Assembly (NCBI RefSeq): GCF_003966225.1
Contig: NZ_RXNU01000014.1
Coordinates: forward strand, 62,001 to 126,000
DNA length: 64,000 nucleotides
Source: Shewanella canadensis
Lineage (GTDB): Bacteria > Pseudomonadota > Gammaproteobacteria > Enterobacterales > Shewanellaceae
Reading direction: 5' to 3'
The translations under genes and the position numbers were made by a program. Shown in pieces: positions 1 to 7,495 of this stretch; positions within the stretch are counted from its first letter, which is position 1, and the number at the start of each line of letters is the position of its first letter. The notes under the pieces were generated by a model, which saw nothing but the letters and a program-made list of their open reading frames with translations, had not been told where the DNA came from and did no database searches.

Positions 1-75
1 CGTCTAGGTGGGTGCTCGACTCCTGAATGTATGGCATTTGGTGTCACCGCCGTACGCTCAATGATGAAAGCATAA
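1..75 (+). CDS. C-terminal end of a flavocytochrome c / fumarate reductase-like flavoprotein (partial)
   Basis: The first 24 codons of the window read as the end of a protein finishing in TAA at 73-75. The peptide RLGGCSTPECMAFGVTAV matches the C-terminal FAD/substrate segment of flavocytochrome c-type reductases (Arg-Leu-Gly-Gly followed by a Gly-ending helix), and it parallels the RLSSTSCLECLTMG end of the flavoprotein at 2932-4443. The Arg corresponds by eye to the substrate-binding Arg of fumarate reductase. A tetraheme cytochrome gene starts 10 bp later, the same order as the 2932/4455 pair, so this is probably the catalytic partner of that cytochrome. Only the end is visible and the substrate cannot be judged. 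Confidence 0.75.
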   Translation, partial: RLGGCSTPECMAFGVTAVRSMMKA

Positions 76-85
76 GGACTACAAA

Positions 86-448
86 ATGAAAAAAATTAAC
101 ACATTACTTCTGCTCATTCTCGGTACCTGTCTGGCGATGTCAGCCCAAGCGCAAAACAAGAGAGAGTATCACGAGATGGTCTATGACTCAGGTTGTAAGT
201 CGTGTCATGACCAAGGCATGAAAGCCTTTCCATCCGATAACTCATGCCTGCAATGTCATGACATGGCTGAGTTAGCAGAGCAAACAAAGCGTGAGGGACA
301 CGATGCCAAACAGAATCCTCACGACAGTATGCACTATGGCCAGGAAGCCCCCTGTATGGAGTGCCACGGAGAGCACACACCAAAGAAGGCCATCTGTATG
401 GACTGCCATAACTTCAAATATCCAAAATTCAAGTATGAACATAAATAG
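86..448 (+). CDS. Periplasmic small tetraheme cytochrome c
   Basis: A 120-residue exported protein with a signal peptide (about residues 1-22, cleavage after AQA) and four CXXCH haem c sites (CKSCH, CLQCH, CMECH, CMDCH). Size and spacing fit the small tetraheme cytochromes and the haem domain of Shewanella flavocytochrome c. In the family, such proteins pass electrons from the membrane quinol dehydrogenase CymA to periplasmic reductases (established knowledge). It starts 10 bp after the stop of a flavocytochrome-like flavoprotein, with a ribosome site just before the ATG, so the pair is read as one split flavocytochrome c reductase. The paralogue at 4455-4823 has the same place in a second set. 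Confidence 0.9.
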   Translation: MKKINTLLLLILGTCLAMSAQAQNKREYHEMVYDSGCKSCHDQGMKAFPSDNSCLQCHDMAELAEQTKREGHDAKQNPHDSMHYGQEAPCMECHGEHTPKKAICMDCHNFKYPKFKYEHK

Positions 449-470
449 TTCAATACTTTAGTAAAAAAGT

Positions 471-503
471 AACTAACCCGAAGTGCCGCTATTTGGGTTA
501 GTT
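471..503 (+). terminator. Hairpin after the tetraheme cytochrome gene
   Basis: Perfect 9-bp inverted repeat, AACTAACCC (471-479) and GGGTTAGTT (495-503), starting 23 bp after the stop. An A-run precedes it and a weak T-rich stretch (about 511-516) follows. It probably ends transcription or trims the 3' end; the T-tract is poor, hence moderate confidence. Confidence 0.5.
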
Positions 504-599
504 AAACGATATTTTTAAAACCTTGTTGAGAATAAAGATAAAACTCTCCCCATTAACACAACTTATTTCATTATTTATCAACACTTAAAAAGGATTCAT

Positions 600-1640
600 A
601 TGATAGCTGCCAGTATACGAAAAACCATGCTCGTGGGTTCACTTTGTGCCATAGCCACTTCGGCTAACGCCGGCTATGAAATTCAATTAGATGATGCCAG
701 CAAATTAACATTTGGTGGTTATCTAAAAGTAGATACTCGCTATGTCGATGGTGACGTGGCCTATAAAGACTTTTGGAGCGGTACAGGAACCCCGTTACCT
801 GAAGCAACTTCACAGTTTAAAATCTTTGCCAAAGAATCTCGTTTCAATATGAAATTTGAACATGATGATGTCACGGCGTTCGTCGAAATGGATTTCTATG
901 GCAGCGGAGGTAACGAGATTATTTCAAATTCTTACAGTCCCCGACTTCGTCACGCCTTCATCAAGTATCAAGGCCTTACCGTGGGCCAAACTTGGACCAC
1001 CTTCATGAACACCAGTGCGATCCCTGAGTCTGCTGATTTTGGCGGCGCTATGGTTGGTCTGGCATTTATTCGTCAGGGACAGGTACGTTACGATATGGGC
1101 AACTTTCAGGTCTCCATCGAAAACCCTGAATCGTTTGGTGGTGACGCCAGCAAAGACAAGCTACCCGATGTCGTTGCACGTTATAACTTTAAGGGTGACT
1201 GGGGCAATATCTCGGTGTCGGCCCTAGGGCGTCAACTCAATACCAGCCTCGGGAAAAGTGAAACAGCAGTAGGGGGCTCTATTGCCGGTCGACTGAAAAC
1301 TTTCGGTAAAGATGACGTAAGGTTTCAGTTCCACAAAGGTGAACTTGGTCGATACGTAGGTGTCGCAGCAGCCAAAGATATCGTCGATGAGCAGGTCGAA
1401 GATAGCACCGCCTATATTGCCTCCTACCGTCATTACTGGAATGACACGCTGAGATCGACCTTGCTATACGGAAATATACAAACTGACTTAGGCGATGCCG
1501 ACCATACTCAATGGAGTATCAACATATTCCAGAATCTAACGCCACAATTAGCAGTAGGTTTCGAATTGGGTAACTTTGCCATGAAAGATAAAGACGTTGA
1601 TTCTAATTACGCTCAATTATCTGTGAAGTACGTCCTCTGA
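600..1640 (+). CDS. DcaP-like trimeric outer-membrane porin
   Basis: A 346-residue protein with a signal peptide ending near SANA (about residue 24) and alternating beta-strand sequence throughout. The mature start (FGGYLKVDTRYVDG), the conserved NSYSPRLRHAFIKYQ segment near residues 110-125 and the final KYVL strand resemble the DcaP family of outer-membrane channels, which in Acinetobacter take up dicarboxylates. An AAAAGGA ribosome site lies just before the ATG. The gene at 6218-7291 is a clear paralogue (same NSYSPRLRHA, TFGKDD and GRYVG blocks). Its position behind a flavoprotein/tetraheme pair suggests it admits the electron acceptor or a precursor. The substrate is inferred only. Confidence 0.8.
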   Translation: MIAASIRKTMLVGSLCAIATSANAGYEIQLDDASKLTFGGYLKVDTRYVDGDVAYKDFWSGTGTPLPEATSQFKIFAKESRFNMKFEHDDVTAFVEMDFYGSGGNEIISNSYSPRLRHAFIKYQGLTVGQTWTTFMNTSAIPESADFGGAMVGLAFIRQGQVRYDMGNFQVSIENPESFGGDASKDKLPDVVARYNFKGDWGNISVSALGRQLNTSLGKSETAVGGSIAGRLKTFGKDDVRFQFHKGELGRYVGVAAAKDIVDEQVEDSTAYIASYRHYWNDTLRSTLLYGNIQTDLGDADHTQWSINIFQNLTPQLAVGFELGNFAMKDKDVDSNYAQLSVKYVL

Positions 1641-1745
1641 TTCTACCCATAAATTGAGATTACGACGCCACGGTGTTCCCCGGAGTAACGTTCTCATTTT
1701 AATTTGGGCCACAAGCAGTACTCATCACATCGACATATTAGGCTC

Positions 1746-1775
1746 AGCCTTCGGTTATTCAACGAAGGCTTTTTT
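1746..1775 (+). terminator. Rho-independent terminator after the DcaP-like porin
   Basis: Stem AGCCTTCG (1746-1753) pairs with CGAAGGCT (1763-1770) around a 9-nt loop, followed by TTTTT (1771-1775). It lies between the porin stop and the convergent TetR gene. Confidence 0.9.
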
Positions 1776-1786
1776 CTTGAGATGAT

Positions 1787-2578
1787 TTAACCCGCTAACC
1801 GCTGTAATGAGTTGCTGTAGCTCTCGTCTTTTTTTTGAGAACAGGCAAGTGCACTACATGCCGCACATGTCATATGTTCACGATAGTGTTTATCGAAAAA
1901 CTGCGTCGTTTGCGCCTCGAGTGAATCGAACAACGCCTGATTTAGCGGCTTCTCCCATCGGTATTGGCCCATCAGCTTAGATAGATGACGGTAGCAAGTA
2001 TCACGACGATTCGACAGGTATTCAGGTGCAATGAGCTCGCTCTCAAATTGGGTCAATGACCCCGTCAGATAAAAGGCTATTCCCTGTACCAGCTCTTTAA
2101 TCTGTAGCGGCGTCGCATCTAACTCTCCGTTATCCACTGCTTCATGAAGAGAGGCGGTAAACCACTCCCAGAATGCATTGATACGCTTCTTAAATCGCTC
2201 CACTTTCTCATCGCTGGCCAGCTGCCAAACCATGGTATTGACCGACACAGAACGCAGGGTAAAGAAACTCTTGCTGCGCTTTATGGTTTCGAAGGTAAAC
2301 AGGATTGGCAGCAGTACTTTCTCCTGGGCCGTCAGCTCAGGGTGCTTATCGATAAAGATAGGTAAGTGGTTTGAAGTCGCACTCCTGAGAAACAGGCAGA
2401 CTAAGACATCCTCTTTCCTTTCGAAGAACTTATACAGGGTTCCCGTAGAGCAGCCTACCTCTTTAGCCAACTGCGAGAACTTAAATGACACTATACCTTG
2501 TGACTCGATCAGCTGCTCTGCGGCATCGAGTATTTGGTTACAGCGTATCATGGGCAATGCTTCAGTAGGACACTTCAT
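1787..2578 (-). CDS. TetR/AcrR family transcriptional regulator with a Cys-rich C-terminal tail
   Basis: 263 residues. The N-terminal 60 residues form a typical TetR helix-turn-helix (ILDAAEQLIESQGI, then VGCSTGTLYKFFERKEDVL). The rest is a helical ligand-binding and dimer domain. The protein is longer than the usual ~200 residues and ends with a Cys-rich stretch (HMTCAACSALAC near residue 240) that could bind metal or sense redox state (inference). It lies between two reductase/porin sets and is divergent from the flavoprotein gene at 2932, with about 350 bp between. TetR-type AcuR responds to acrylate in other DMSP-using bacteria, so a local role is possible but not shown. The start at 2578 has an AAGG upstream; a start nine codons later is possible. 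Confidence 0.85.
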   Translation of the reverse strand: MKCPTEALPMIRCNQILDAAEQLIESQGIVSFKFSQLAKEVGCSTGTLYKFFERKEDVLVCLFLRSATSNHLPIFIDKHPELTAQEKVLLPILFTFETIKRSKSFFTLRSVSVNTMVWQLASDEKVERFKKRINAFWEWFTASLHEAVDNGELDATPLQIKELVQGIAFYLTGSLTQFESELIAPEYLSNRRDTCYRHLSKLMGQYRWEKPLNQALFDSLEAQTTQFFDKHYREHMTCAACSALACSQKKDESYSNSLQRLAG

Positions 2579-2814
2579 CAGTAAAACCTTATTTAGTAAT
2601 TAAGCCGATTATGCGCTGTTAACAAATATGAATTATAGGTCTCCTTTCACTAATCGGGATTAACTTCACGCAAAAATGAATTTATTAGCAGGCTTTGTGA
2701 GTTACCTCATGTAAACATTGCAGCGAGAGTTATTAACCCCATATAGAATCCCTTCACATTTTTAACCTTCTAGTGAACCTGTCTAGTACATCCGAATTTT
2801 TTCGAGAGAAAAGA

Positions 2815-2880
2815 TCTTCGAGATCTGCTTCACGAATAAATTTGTCACTGAAAAAAGGGCGTGACTTAGTTCACCTTTAC
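2815..2880 (+). promoter_or_regulatory. Conserved 66-bp upstream element with CRP-like site (copy 1)
   Basis: An ungapped comparison with 7341-7406 gives about 49 of 66 identical positions. Shared blocks include TTCG, TCACGAATAA, TTTG and a terminal TCACCTTTAC. It contains GTGACTTAGTTCAC (2861-2874), a GTGA-N6-TCAC palindrome matching the core of the CRP/FNR-type consensus used by Shewanella CRP, a known activator of anaerobic respiration. It sits 52 bp before the flavoprotein start. Its presence also argues against the upstream in-frame GTG at 2773, which would make this element coding. Confidence 0.7.
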
Positions 2881-2931
2881 TCCTTCGGGTTCCCTTTATC
2901 TTGGTGTCATTCCGATGTTGAGGGTACACAA

Positions 2932-4443
2932 ATGCAAGATAGAAGAAGTTTTTTAAAACTAGGTGCCGGTGCGGCGCTAGGCGGGCTGGCATCGACCATG
3001 CCAGGTACTGTTATGGCCAGTGAGTGTGGCGAGATAAAGTGGAACGAATCGGCCGATGTGATTGTTGTAGGTTCTGGTTTTGCCGGGCTTTCTGCGGCGT
3101 TAAATGTTAAGCGTAGTGGCGTCGGCTCAGTATTAGTGCTGGAAAAGATGCAGGTCTTCGGCGGAAACTCTGCCATCAATGGCGGCTGGTTAGCGATCCC
3201 TAAGAACCCAACTCAGCTAGCCCAAGGCGTGAATGACGACTCACCGGAAGAGCTGGTTAAAGATCAGATCATCTCCGGACGCGGAATGCAGAACGAAGAG
3301 ATGCTTCGTCAGATAGCGAATCGTGCACTTGATGCCTATGACCTGTGTATCGAAACAGGTGTTAAATTCCGCAAGGACTTTAACATTCAGGTCGGTGGCC
3401 ATAACAAGGCGCGTGCTATCCGTACCCAACACGGTACCGGTGGTGACATCACCACTAAGCTCTATGAAGCCGGTGTAAAAGAGGGGATCGATTATCGCCT
3501 GCAGCATTACATCGAAGACTTCATCATGGATGGACAGGAGATCATCGGTCTTAAGGTTCGTCAAAACTACCGCTTCCCGGATCTAAAAACCGGTAAGAGC
3601 ATCTATATCAAGGCTAATAAGGCGGTTGTCCTCGCCAATGGCGGCTTTGCCCGCAATATGGAGCTACGCGCCGCAGTCGACCCATCTCTGGATCCGTCCC
3701 TCGATGGTACCAATGCCTTAGGCGCGACAGGTGAAGTCACCCTGACGGCTATGGCACATGGCGCACTGCCGGTACATATGAACCTGATTCAAACCGGTCA
3801 CTGGGGCTCACCCGATGAAGGCGGCTTCGGTTGGTCAAATGCCCTGCTCTCTATCGGCTGGCACGAAGGGATCTCTGTCAGCGTACTGAACGGCAAGCGT
3901 TACATGAACGAGAGAGCCGATCGTAAGACCTGTTCGGAAGCCATCATGAAGAACCGTTATCAGGACGGCTCACCGGCTTACCCGATCGTCTTCTTTAACC
4001 ACAAAGATCATCCGGATGATGACCGTGTCGTTCGCGCACTTCGCGATGATATGGCATGGAAGGTCGACAGCTTCGAGCAGCTGGCCGAAAAATTCAATAT
4101 TCCTCTGACCCAGTTGAAGCAGACGGTGAAAGAGTTTAATGCACAAGTCAGCACACGTCAGGACCCTCTCTTCGGCCGTAAGATGGATACCGCAGTAGAG
4201 CTAAAACCACCATTCGTCGTATCACGCATCTGGCCTAAGGTTCACTACTGCATGGGTGGTTTAAAGACCGATATCGGTGCCCGGGTAATCGATGGTCGCT
4301 CCATGAAACCTATCAGAAAACTCTATGCCATCGGTGAAGTGACAGGTGGAGTCCACGGCGAGGCGCGACTGAGTTCTACTTCGTGTCTGGAATGTCTGAC
4401 GATGGGTATCGTCGTCTCTGAAACTATTAAAAGCGACGTGTAA
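2932..4443 (+). CDS. Tat-exported flavoprotein reductase of the flavocytochrome c / fumarate reductase-like family
   Basis: 503 residues from the ATG at 2932, chosen because GAGGG precedes it and the protein then starts with a Tat signal (DRRSFLKLGAG, end near VMAS); an in-frame GTG at 2773 would add 53 unlikely residues. The FAD dinucleotide motif GSGFAG is near 47-52 and the FAD end motif LYAIGEVTGGVHG near 464-476. By eye, His290, Arg331 (proton-donor position), His438 and Arg479 match fumarate reductase catalytic residues, but the segment that carries Thr-Glu binding the second carboxylate is replaced (SIGWHEG). Fumarate is therefore an unlikely substrate; acrylate, methacrylate, urocanate or cinnamate-like acids are alternatives. 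The next gene supplies a separate tetraheme cytochrome, as in methacrylate reductase. Confidence 0.85.
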   Translation: MQDRRSFLKLGAGAALGGLASTMPGTVMASECGEIKWNESADVIVVGSGFAGLSAALNVKRSGVGSVLVLEKMQVFGGNSAINGGWLAIPKNPTQLAQGVNDDSPEELVKDQIISGRGMQNEEMLRQIANRALDAYDLCIETGVKFRKDFNIQVGGHNKARAIRTQHGTGGDITTKLYEAGVKEGIDYRLQHYIEDFIMDGQEIIGLKVRQNYRFPDLKTGKSIYIKANKAVVLANGGFARNMELRAAVDPSLDPSLDGTNALGATGEVTLTAMAHGALPVHMNLIQTGHWGSPDEGGFGWSNALLSIGWHEGISVSVLNGKRYMNERADRKTCSEAIMKNRYQDGSPAYPIVFFNHKDHPDDDRVVRALRDDMAWKVDSFEQLAEKFNIPLTQLKQTVKEFNAQVSTRQDPLFGRKMDTAVELKPPFVVSRIWPKVHYCMGGLKTDIGARVIDGRSMKPIRKLYAIGEVTGGVHGEARLSSTSCLECLTMGIVVSETIKSDV

Positions 4444-4454
4444 GGGTGATCAAT

Positions 4455-4823
4455 ATGAGCAAATTACTATTGGCTTTACTCGTTGGACTATCCCTGTCAA
4501 CGAGCGTATTTGCCGGCGATCTGGTGAAGATGAAAGGCAAGACTGAAGGACGAACCAATCATGAGTTTATCTATGAAGATGGCTGTCAGAGCTGCCATCA
4601 AGGTTCAGGGAAAAAGAATGCGACTGATAGCGCCTGCGTAGAGTGTCATGGCGACATCAACAGCATAGAAATTGACGAGAGTAAGTTGGCAATCGAAGAA
4701 GCCAACCCGCATAAGTCATTCCACTACAACCAGGGCGCCAGCTGCTTAGCTTGTCACGGCGAACACGAGAAGAAGGCACCGGTATGCGCCGAGTGTCACC
4801 GTACCTGGTTCGATGTGATGTAA
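4455..4823 (+). CDS. Periplasmic small tetraheme cytochrome c
   Basis: About 122 residues from the ATG at 4455. This start puts AAGGG at a normal distance, whereas the in-frame GTG at 4446 overlaps the ribosome site. A signal peptide ends near VFAG, followed by four CXXCH sites: CQSCH, CVECH, CLACH and CAECH. It begins 11 bp after the flavoprotein stop and is almost surely its electron-donating subunit, taking electrons from CymA or a similar quinol dehydrogenase (established for the family). It resembles the 86-448 cytochrome in size, haem spacing and the conserved NPHxSxHY and HGEH segments, pointing to duplication of a reductase module. Confidence 0.9.
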   Translation: MSKLLLALLVGLSLSTSVFAGDLVKMKGKTEGRTNHEFIYEDGCQSCHQGSGKKNATDSACVECHGDINSIEIDESKLAIEEANPHKSFHYNQGASCLACHGEHEKKAPVCAECHRTWFDVM

Positions 4824-4869
4824 CGAGTTCGAAAACTTAAACATAAAACACAAAAATACTAAATGGGTA

Positions 4870-6006
4870 ATGATGATGAAAAAATCCACCAAGTTCATGT
4901 TGTCGATAGTGGCGACAGCGATAGCACTAACCGGCTTTAACGCCAGTGCAGAAGAGCAGGAAGACGGGATCAACATAGGCGGCGCCGTACGCGTTAACTA
5001 TGGCTATAAAGATTACAGTGAAGCCTCGAAGGATAAGGGTGGCGATCTGACTTTTGATATGGCTGCCATCAAGTTTAACGGTAAGAAAGGTGACTGGGGA
5101 TTAGCCGCAGAGTACCGCTTCACCTCAAGCACCGACTACATCAAATACGGCTACGGTATCTACAATATCGATCCTGAATGGCAGCTACAGTTTGGTATCA
5201 ACAAGGTGCCATTCGGTAACCGCGAATTTATCTCTAACAGCTGGTGGTTTGGTATTCCTTACTACTTAGGTTTTGAAGACGACCATGATGTCGGTGTTAA
5301 GGCCGTTTATAACAGCGGCGGCTGGCATACAGACTTAGCCTTCTACAAGAATGCTGAGTATGGTCCAACAGAAAATAAGCGTTACGCGACCGATCTATAC
5401 ACTGGCACCATCAATGGCACCGAGTATAACAACGAAGAGACAAACCAGGTTAACGTGCGTCAGACCTATACAGCTGAACATGAAGGTGGTCAAACTACCT
5501 TCGGTGGTTCTGTTCAATATGGTCAGATCTACAACAACAAAACCGGCAATACCGGCGATAGCTACGCTGCGGCTCTTCACCTGGACAGCAGCTACAATGG
5601 CTGGAATCTGCAACTGCAGGCGATGCAATATGAATATGATGCGGCAGATTCGGTCGATTCAAACAAGATTGGTGTATCGGTAGTAAGCTGGCAATATGAG
5701 ATCGCCTCTAAGGGTCAAGCTTATAGCGCTAATATCGCTAAGACCTTCAAAACGGACTGGGGTAGCGTGAAGTGTTATAACGATTTCGGTCTTATGACCC
5801 CTGACGTCGATGACAGCAGCTACGACAACAGTATGCAAAACGTCACAGGCTGTGCAGTTTCAGCAGGTCCAACTTACACCATGATCGACTTCGTCATGGG
5901 CAAAAACATGACCTTCTCAACCGCTAACAATGACCATGTCGGTCTGCCAGAAATGGGCGATGACTGGGACAAGCGCGTCAACATCAACTTTGGTTACTAC
6001 TTCTAG
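4870..6006 (+). CDS. Outer-membrane porin, phosphate-selective/OprO-like beta-barrel
   Basis: 378 residues with a signal peptide (three Met codons at the start, cleavage near NASA) and repeated amphipathic strands ending in VNINFGYYF, whose terminal Phe is typical of outer-membrane barrels. Conserved features include INIGGAVRVNYGY at the mature start and QFGINKVPFGNREFISNSWW near residues 110-130, like OprO/OprP-type porins. It lies 46 bp after the tetraheme cytochrome and is probably in the same operon, with a terminator after it at 6166. It may bring the acceptor of the flavoprotein to the periplasm (inference). It is unlike the DcaP-type porins next to it. Confidence 0.8.
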   Translation: MMMKKSTKFMLSIVATAIALTGFNASAEEQEDGINIGGAVRVNYGYKDYSEASKDKGGDLTFDMAAIKFNGKKGDWGLAAEYRFTSSTDYIKYGYGIYNIDPEWQLQFGINKVPFGNREFISNSWWFGIPYYLGFEDDHDVGVKAVYNSGGWHTDLAFYKNAEYGPTENKRYATDLYTGTINGTEYNNEETNQVNVRQTYTAEHEGGQTTFGGSVQYGQIYNNKTGNTGDSYAAALHLDSSYNGWNLQLQAMQYEYDAADSVDSNKIGVSVVSWQYEIASKGQAYSANIAKTFKTDWGSVKCYNDFGLMTPDVDDSSYDNSMQNVTGCAVSAGPTYTMIDFVMGKNMTFSTANNDHVGLPEMGDDWDKRVNINFGYYF

Positions 6007-6165
6007 TAATCAAAACCTAAGTACTCGCTGGTTCAGGGCCGCTCCCGCATCTGAACCAGCTCTTACTGCAAACATAGTAGCTCAACCTTCTGATTTTAAT
6101 ACGGATCATGCTTCATATTAGTCCATGACTTTTACTTACTGATTTCCCCGTAGATTATTGAATCA

Positions 6166-6191
6166 AGCCCTATTTTATAGGGCTTTTTTTT
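6166..6191 (+). terminator. Rho-independent terminator after the porin
   Basis: AGCCCTA (6166-6172) pairs with TAGGGCT (6178-6184) over a 5-nt loop, followed by TTTTTTT. It closes the flavoprotein-cytochrome-porin operon. Confidence 0.92.
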
Positions 6192-6217
6192 AGACAAATC
6201 CCTTCATGTAGAAGATT

Positions 6218-7291
6218 ATGAACATAAAAACAACCTTATCGCTTACCCTACTGCTGACTCACCTTCCGGCCCTTGCTGCCACAGAGACCGAATATGAGCT
6301 GGGTGGTTTCCTCAAGGCCAATGCCCGCTACGTCGACGGCACCATCGCTTTCCAACCCAGCTGGAACGGGGATGGAACGATTCAGGAGGAGGCCAAACGC
6401 ACCCAATTTGGCGCCCAGGAGAGCCGGTTTAACCTCAAGCTGACCCGGGGAGAGGTCACCGGGTTTGCCGAGATTGACTTTGTCGGATCTTCTCAGGGCA
6501 ACCCTGTCATCTCGAATTCTTACAGCCCGAGACTCAGACATGCGATGATCCAATACCAAGAGTTCACCGCCGGTCAAACCTGGTCAACGTTAGTTAACAC
6601 CAACACCTTCGCCGAAACGGCAGATCTTGGTGGTCCCTTAGTGGGGCAAGCTATGGTAAGACAAGCGCTGCTGAGATATCAAACAGAGCATTGGCAGATA
6701 GCCCTGGAAAATCCCTACACCTATGGCACACAAGCCAGCGATATCCAGGAACAAAAAGAGTGGGTAGAGACAGATAATGACTATATTCCCGATGCCATCG
6801 TCCGTTACGACCGGCAAGGTAACTGGGGAAATGCATCACTGTCAGGTTTAGTCAGGTACCTCGATCCAAGCGATACGGCGCAGCTGGGCCTTGGCGGTTC
6901 ACTGGCGGCTAAGATAAATACCTTTGGTAAAGACGACCTGAGATTTCAACTGCACTACGGTAATCTGGGGCGCTATGTCGGAACCGATGCGGCTAAAGAT
7001 ATCATTCAAGGTGAAATCGAAACAACGAGCTCGGCGATGGTCGCCTATCGGCACTTCTGGAGTGAGACGACCCGTTCAACTGTTTTCTATGGTCACACCC
7101 GTACGGAGGTGGAACAGACGGATCGCGCTCACTTCGGCGTGAACCTGTTCACCAGCTTAACACCGGGGCTCAGAGTCGGAGTTGAACTCGGTCGTTATCA
7201 GATCGACGATAGTCAAGACTCTTGGTCAAACAAGCAGGTACAAACGGGGCAATCTAACTATGCTCAGTTCACCCTGCAGTTTCATATTTAA
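6218..7291 (+). CDS. DcaP-like outer-membrane porin (second copy)
   Basis: 357 residues, with a signal peptide ending near LPALAA and a beta-rich body. It aligns along its length with the porin at 600-1640: the YLK/FLKANARYVDG start, NSYSPRLRHAMIQYQ, AGQTWSTLVNT, TFGKDDLRFQ and GRYVGTDAAKDI blocks, and an ending YAQFTLQFHI. It begins 27 bp after the terminator of the preceding operon, so it likely has its own promoter or depends on read-through. Being duplicated together with the reductase sets suggests a function tied to them, most simply uptake of small organic acids (inference from DcaP). Confidence 0.8.
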   Translation: MNIKTTLSLTLLLTHLPALAATETEYELGGFLKANARYVDGTIAFQPSWNGDGTIQEEAKRTQFGAQESRFNLKLTRGEVTGFAEIDFVGSSQGNPVISNSYSPRLRHAMIQYQEFTAGQTWSTLVNTNTFAETADLGGPLVGQAMVRQALLRYQTEHWQIALENPYTYGTQASDIQEQKEWVETDNDYIPDAIVRYDRQGNWGNASLSGLVRYLDPSDTAQLGLGGSLAAKINTFGKDDLRFQLHYGNLGRYVGTDAAKDIIQGEIETTSSAMVAYRHFWSETTRSTVFYGHTRTEVEQTDRAHFGVNLFTSLTPGLRVGVELGRYQIDDSQDSWSNKQVQTGQSNYAQFTLQFHI

Positions 7292-7340
7292 TTAGCAATG
7301 GGAATGAGAACCTAAGCTCAGATGAGTTTTCAGGTAAGAA

Positions 7341-7406
7341 TATTCGCGAGCTCTGTCACGAATAAGTTTGCTGCTAAAAAGAGTGCGTGATCCAATTCAC
7401 CTTTAC
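7341..7406 (+). promoter_or_regulatory. Conserved 66-bp upstream element with CRP-like site (copy 2)
   Basis: Partner of 2815-2880. It has GTGATCCAATTCAC at 7387-7400 (GTGA-N6-TCAC) followed by the same CTTTAC, and the same TCACGAATAA block upstream. It lies 90 bp before the cupin start. Conservation outside the CRP core suggests a second bound factor or a shared promoter. Confidence 0.7.
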
Positions 7407-7495
7407 AGCACCATTATCACTTTATTGTTAGTTCAAGCCCAAAAGAACAAGCACAATATCGCAGCTTTCGGGCACCAAGCCATAACAGGATATGA

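Noticed and set aside
2773..2931. N-terminal extension of the flavoprotein from a GTG at 2773
   Set aside because: The stretch covers the conserved CRP-like promoter element, and the Tat signal and ribosome site place the start at 2932.
3241..3564. Minus-strand frame within the flavoprotein gene
   Set aside because: Shadow of the coding strand; no family features and no ribosome site.
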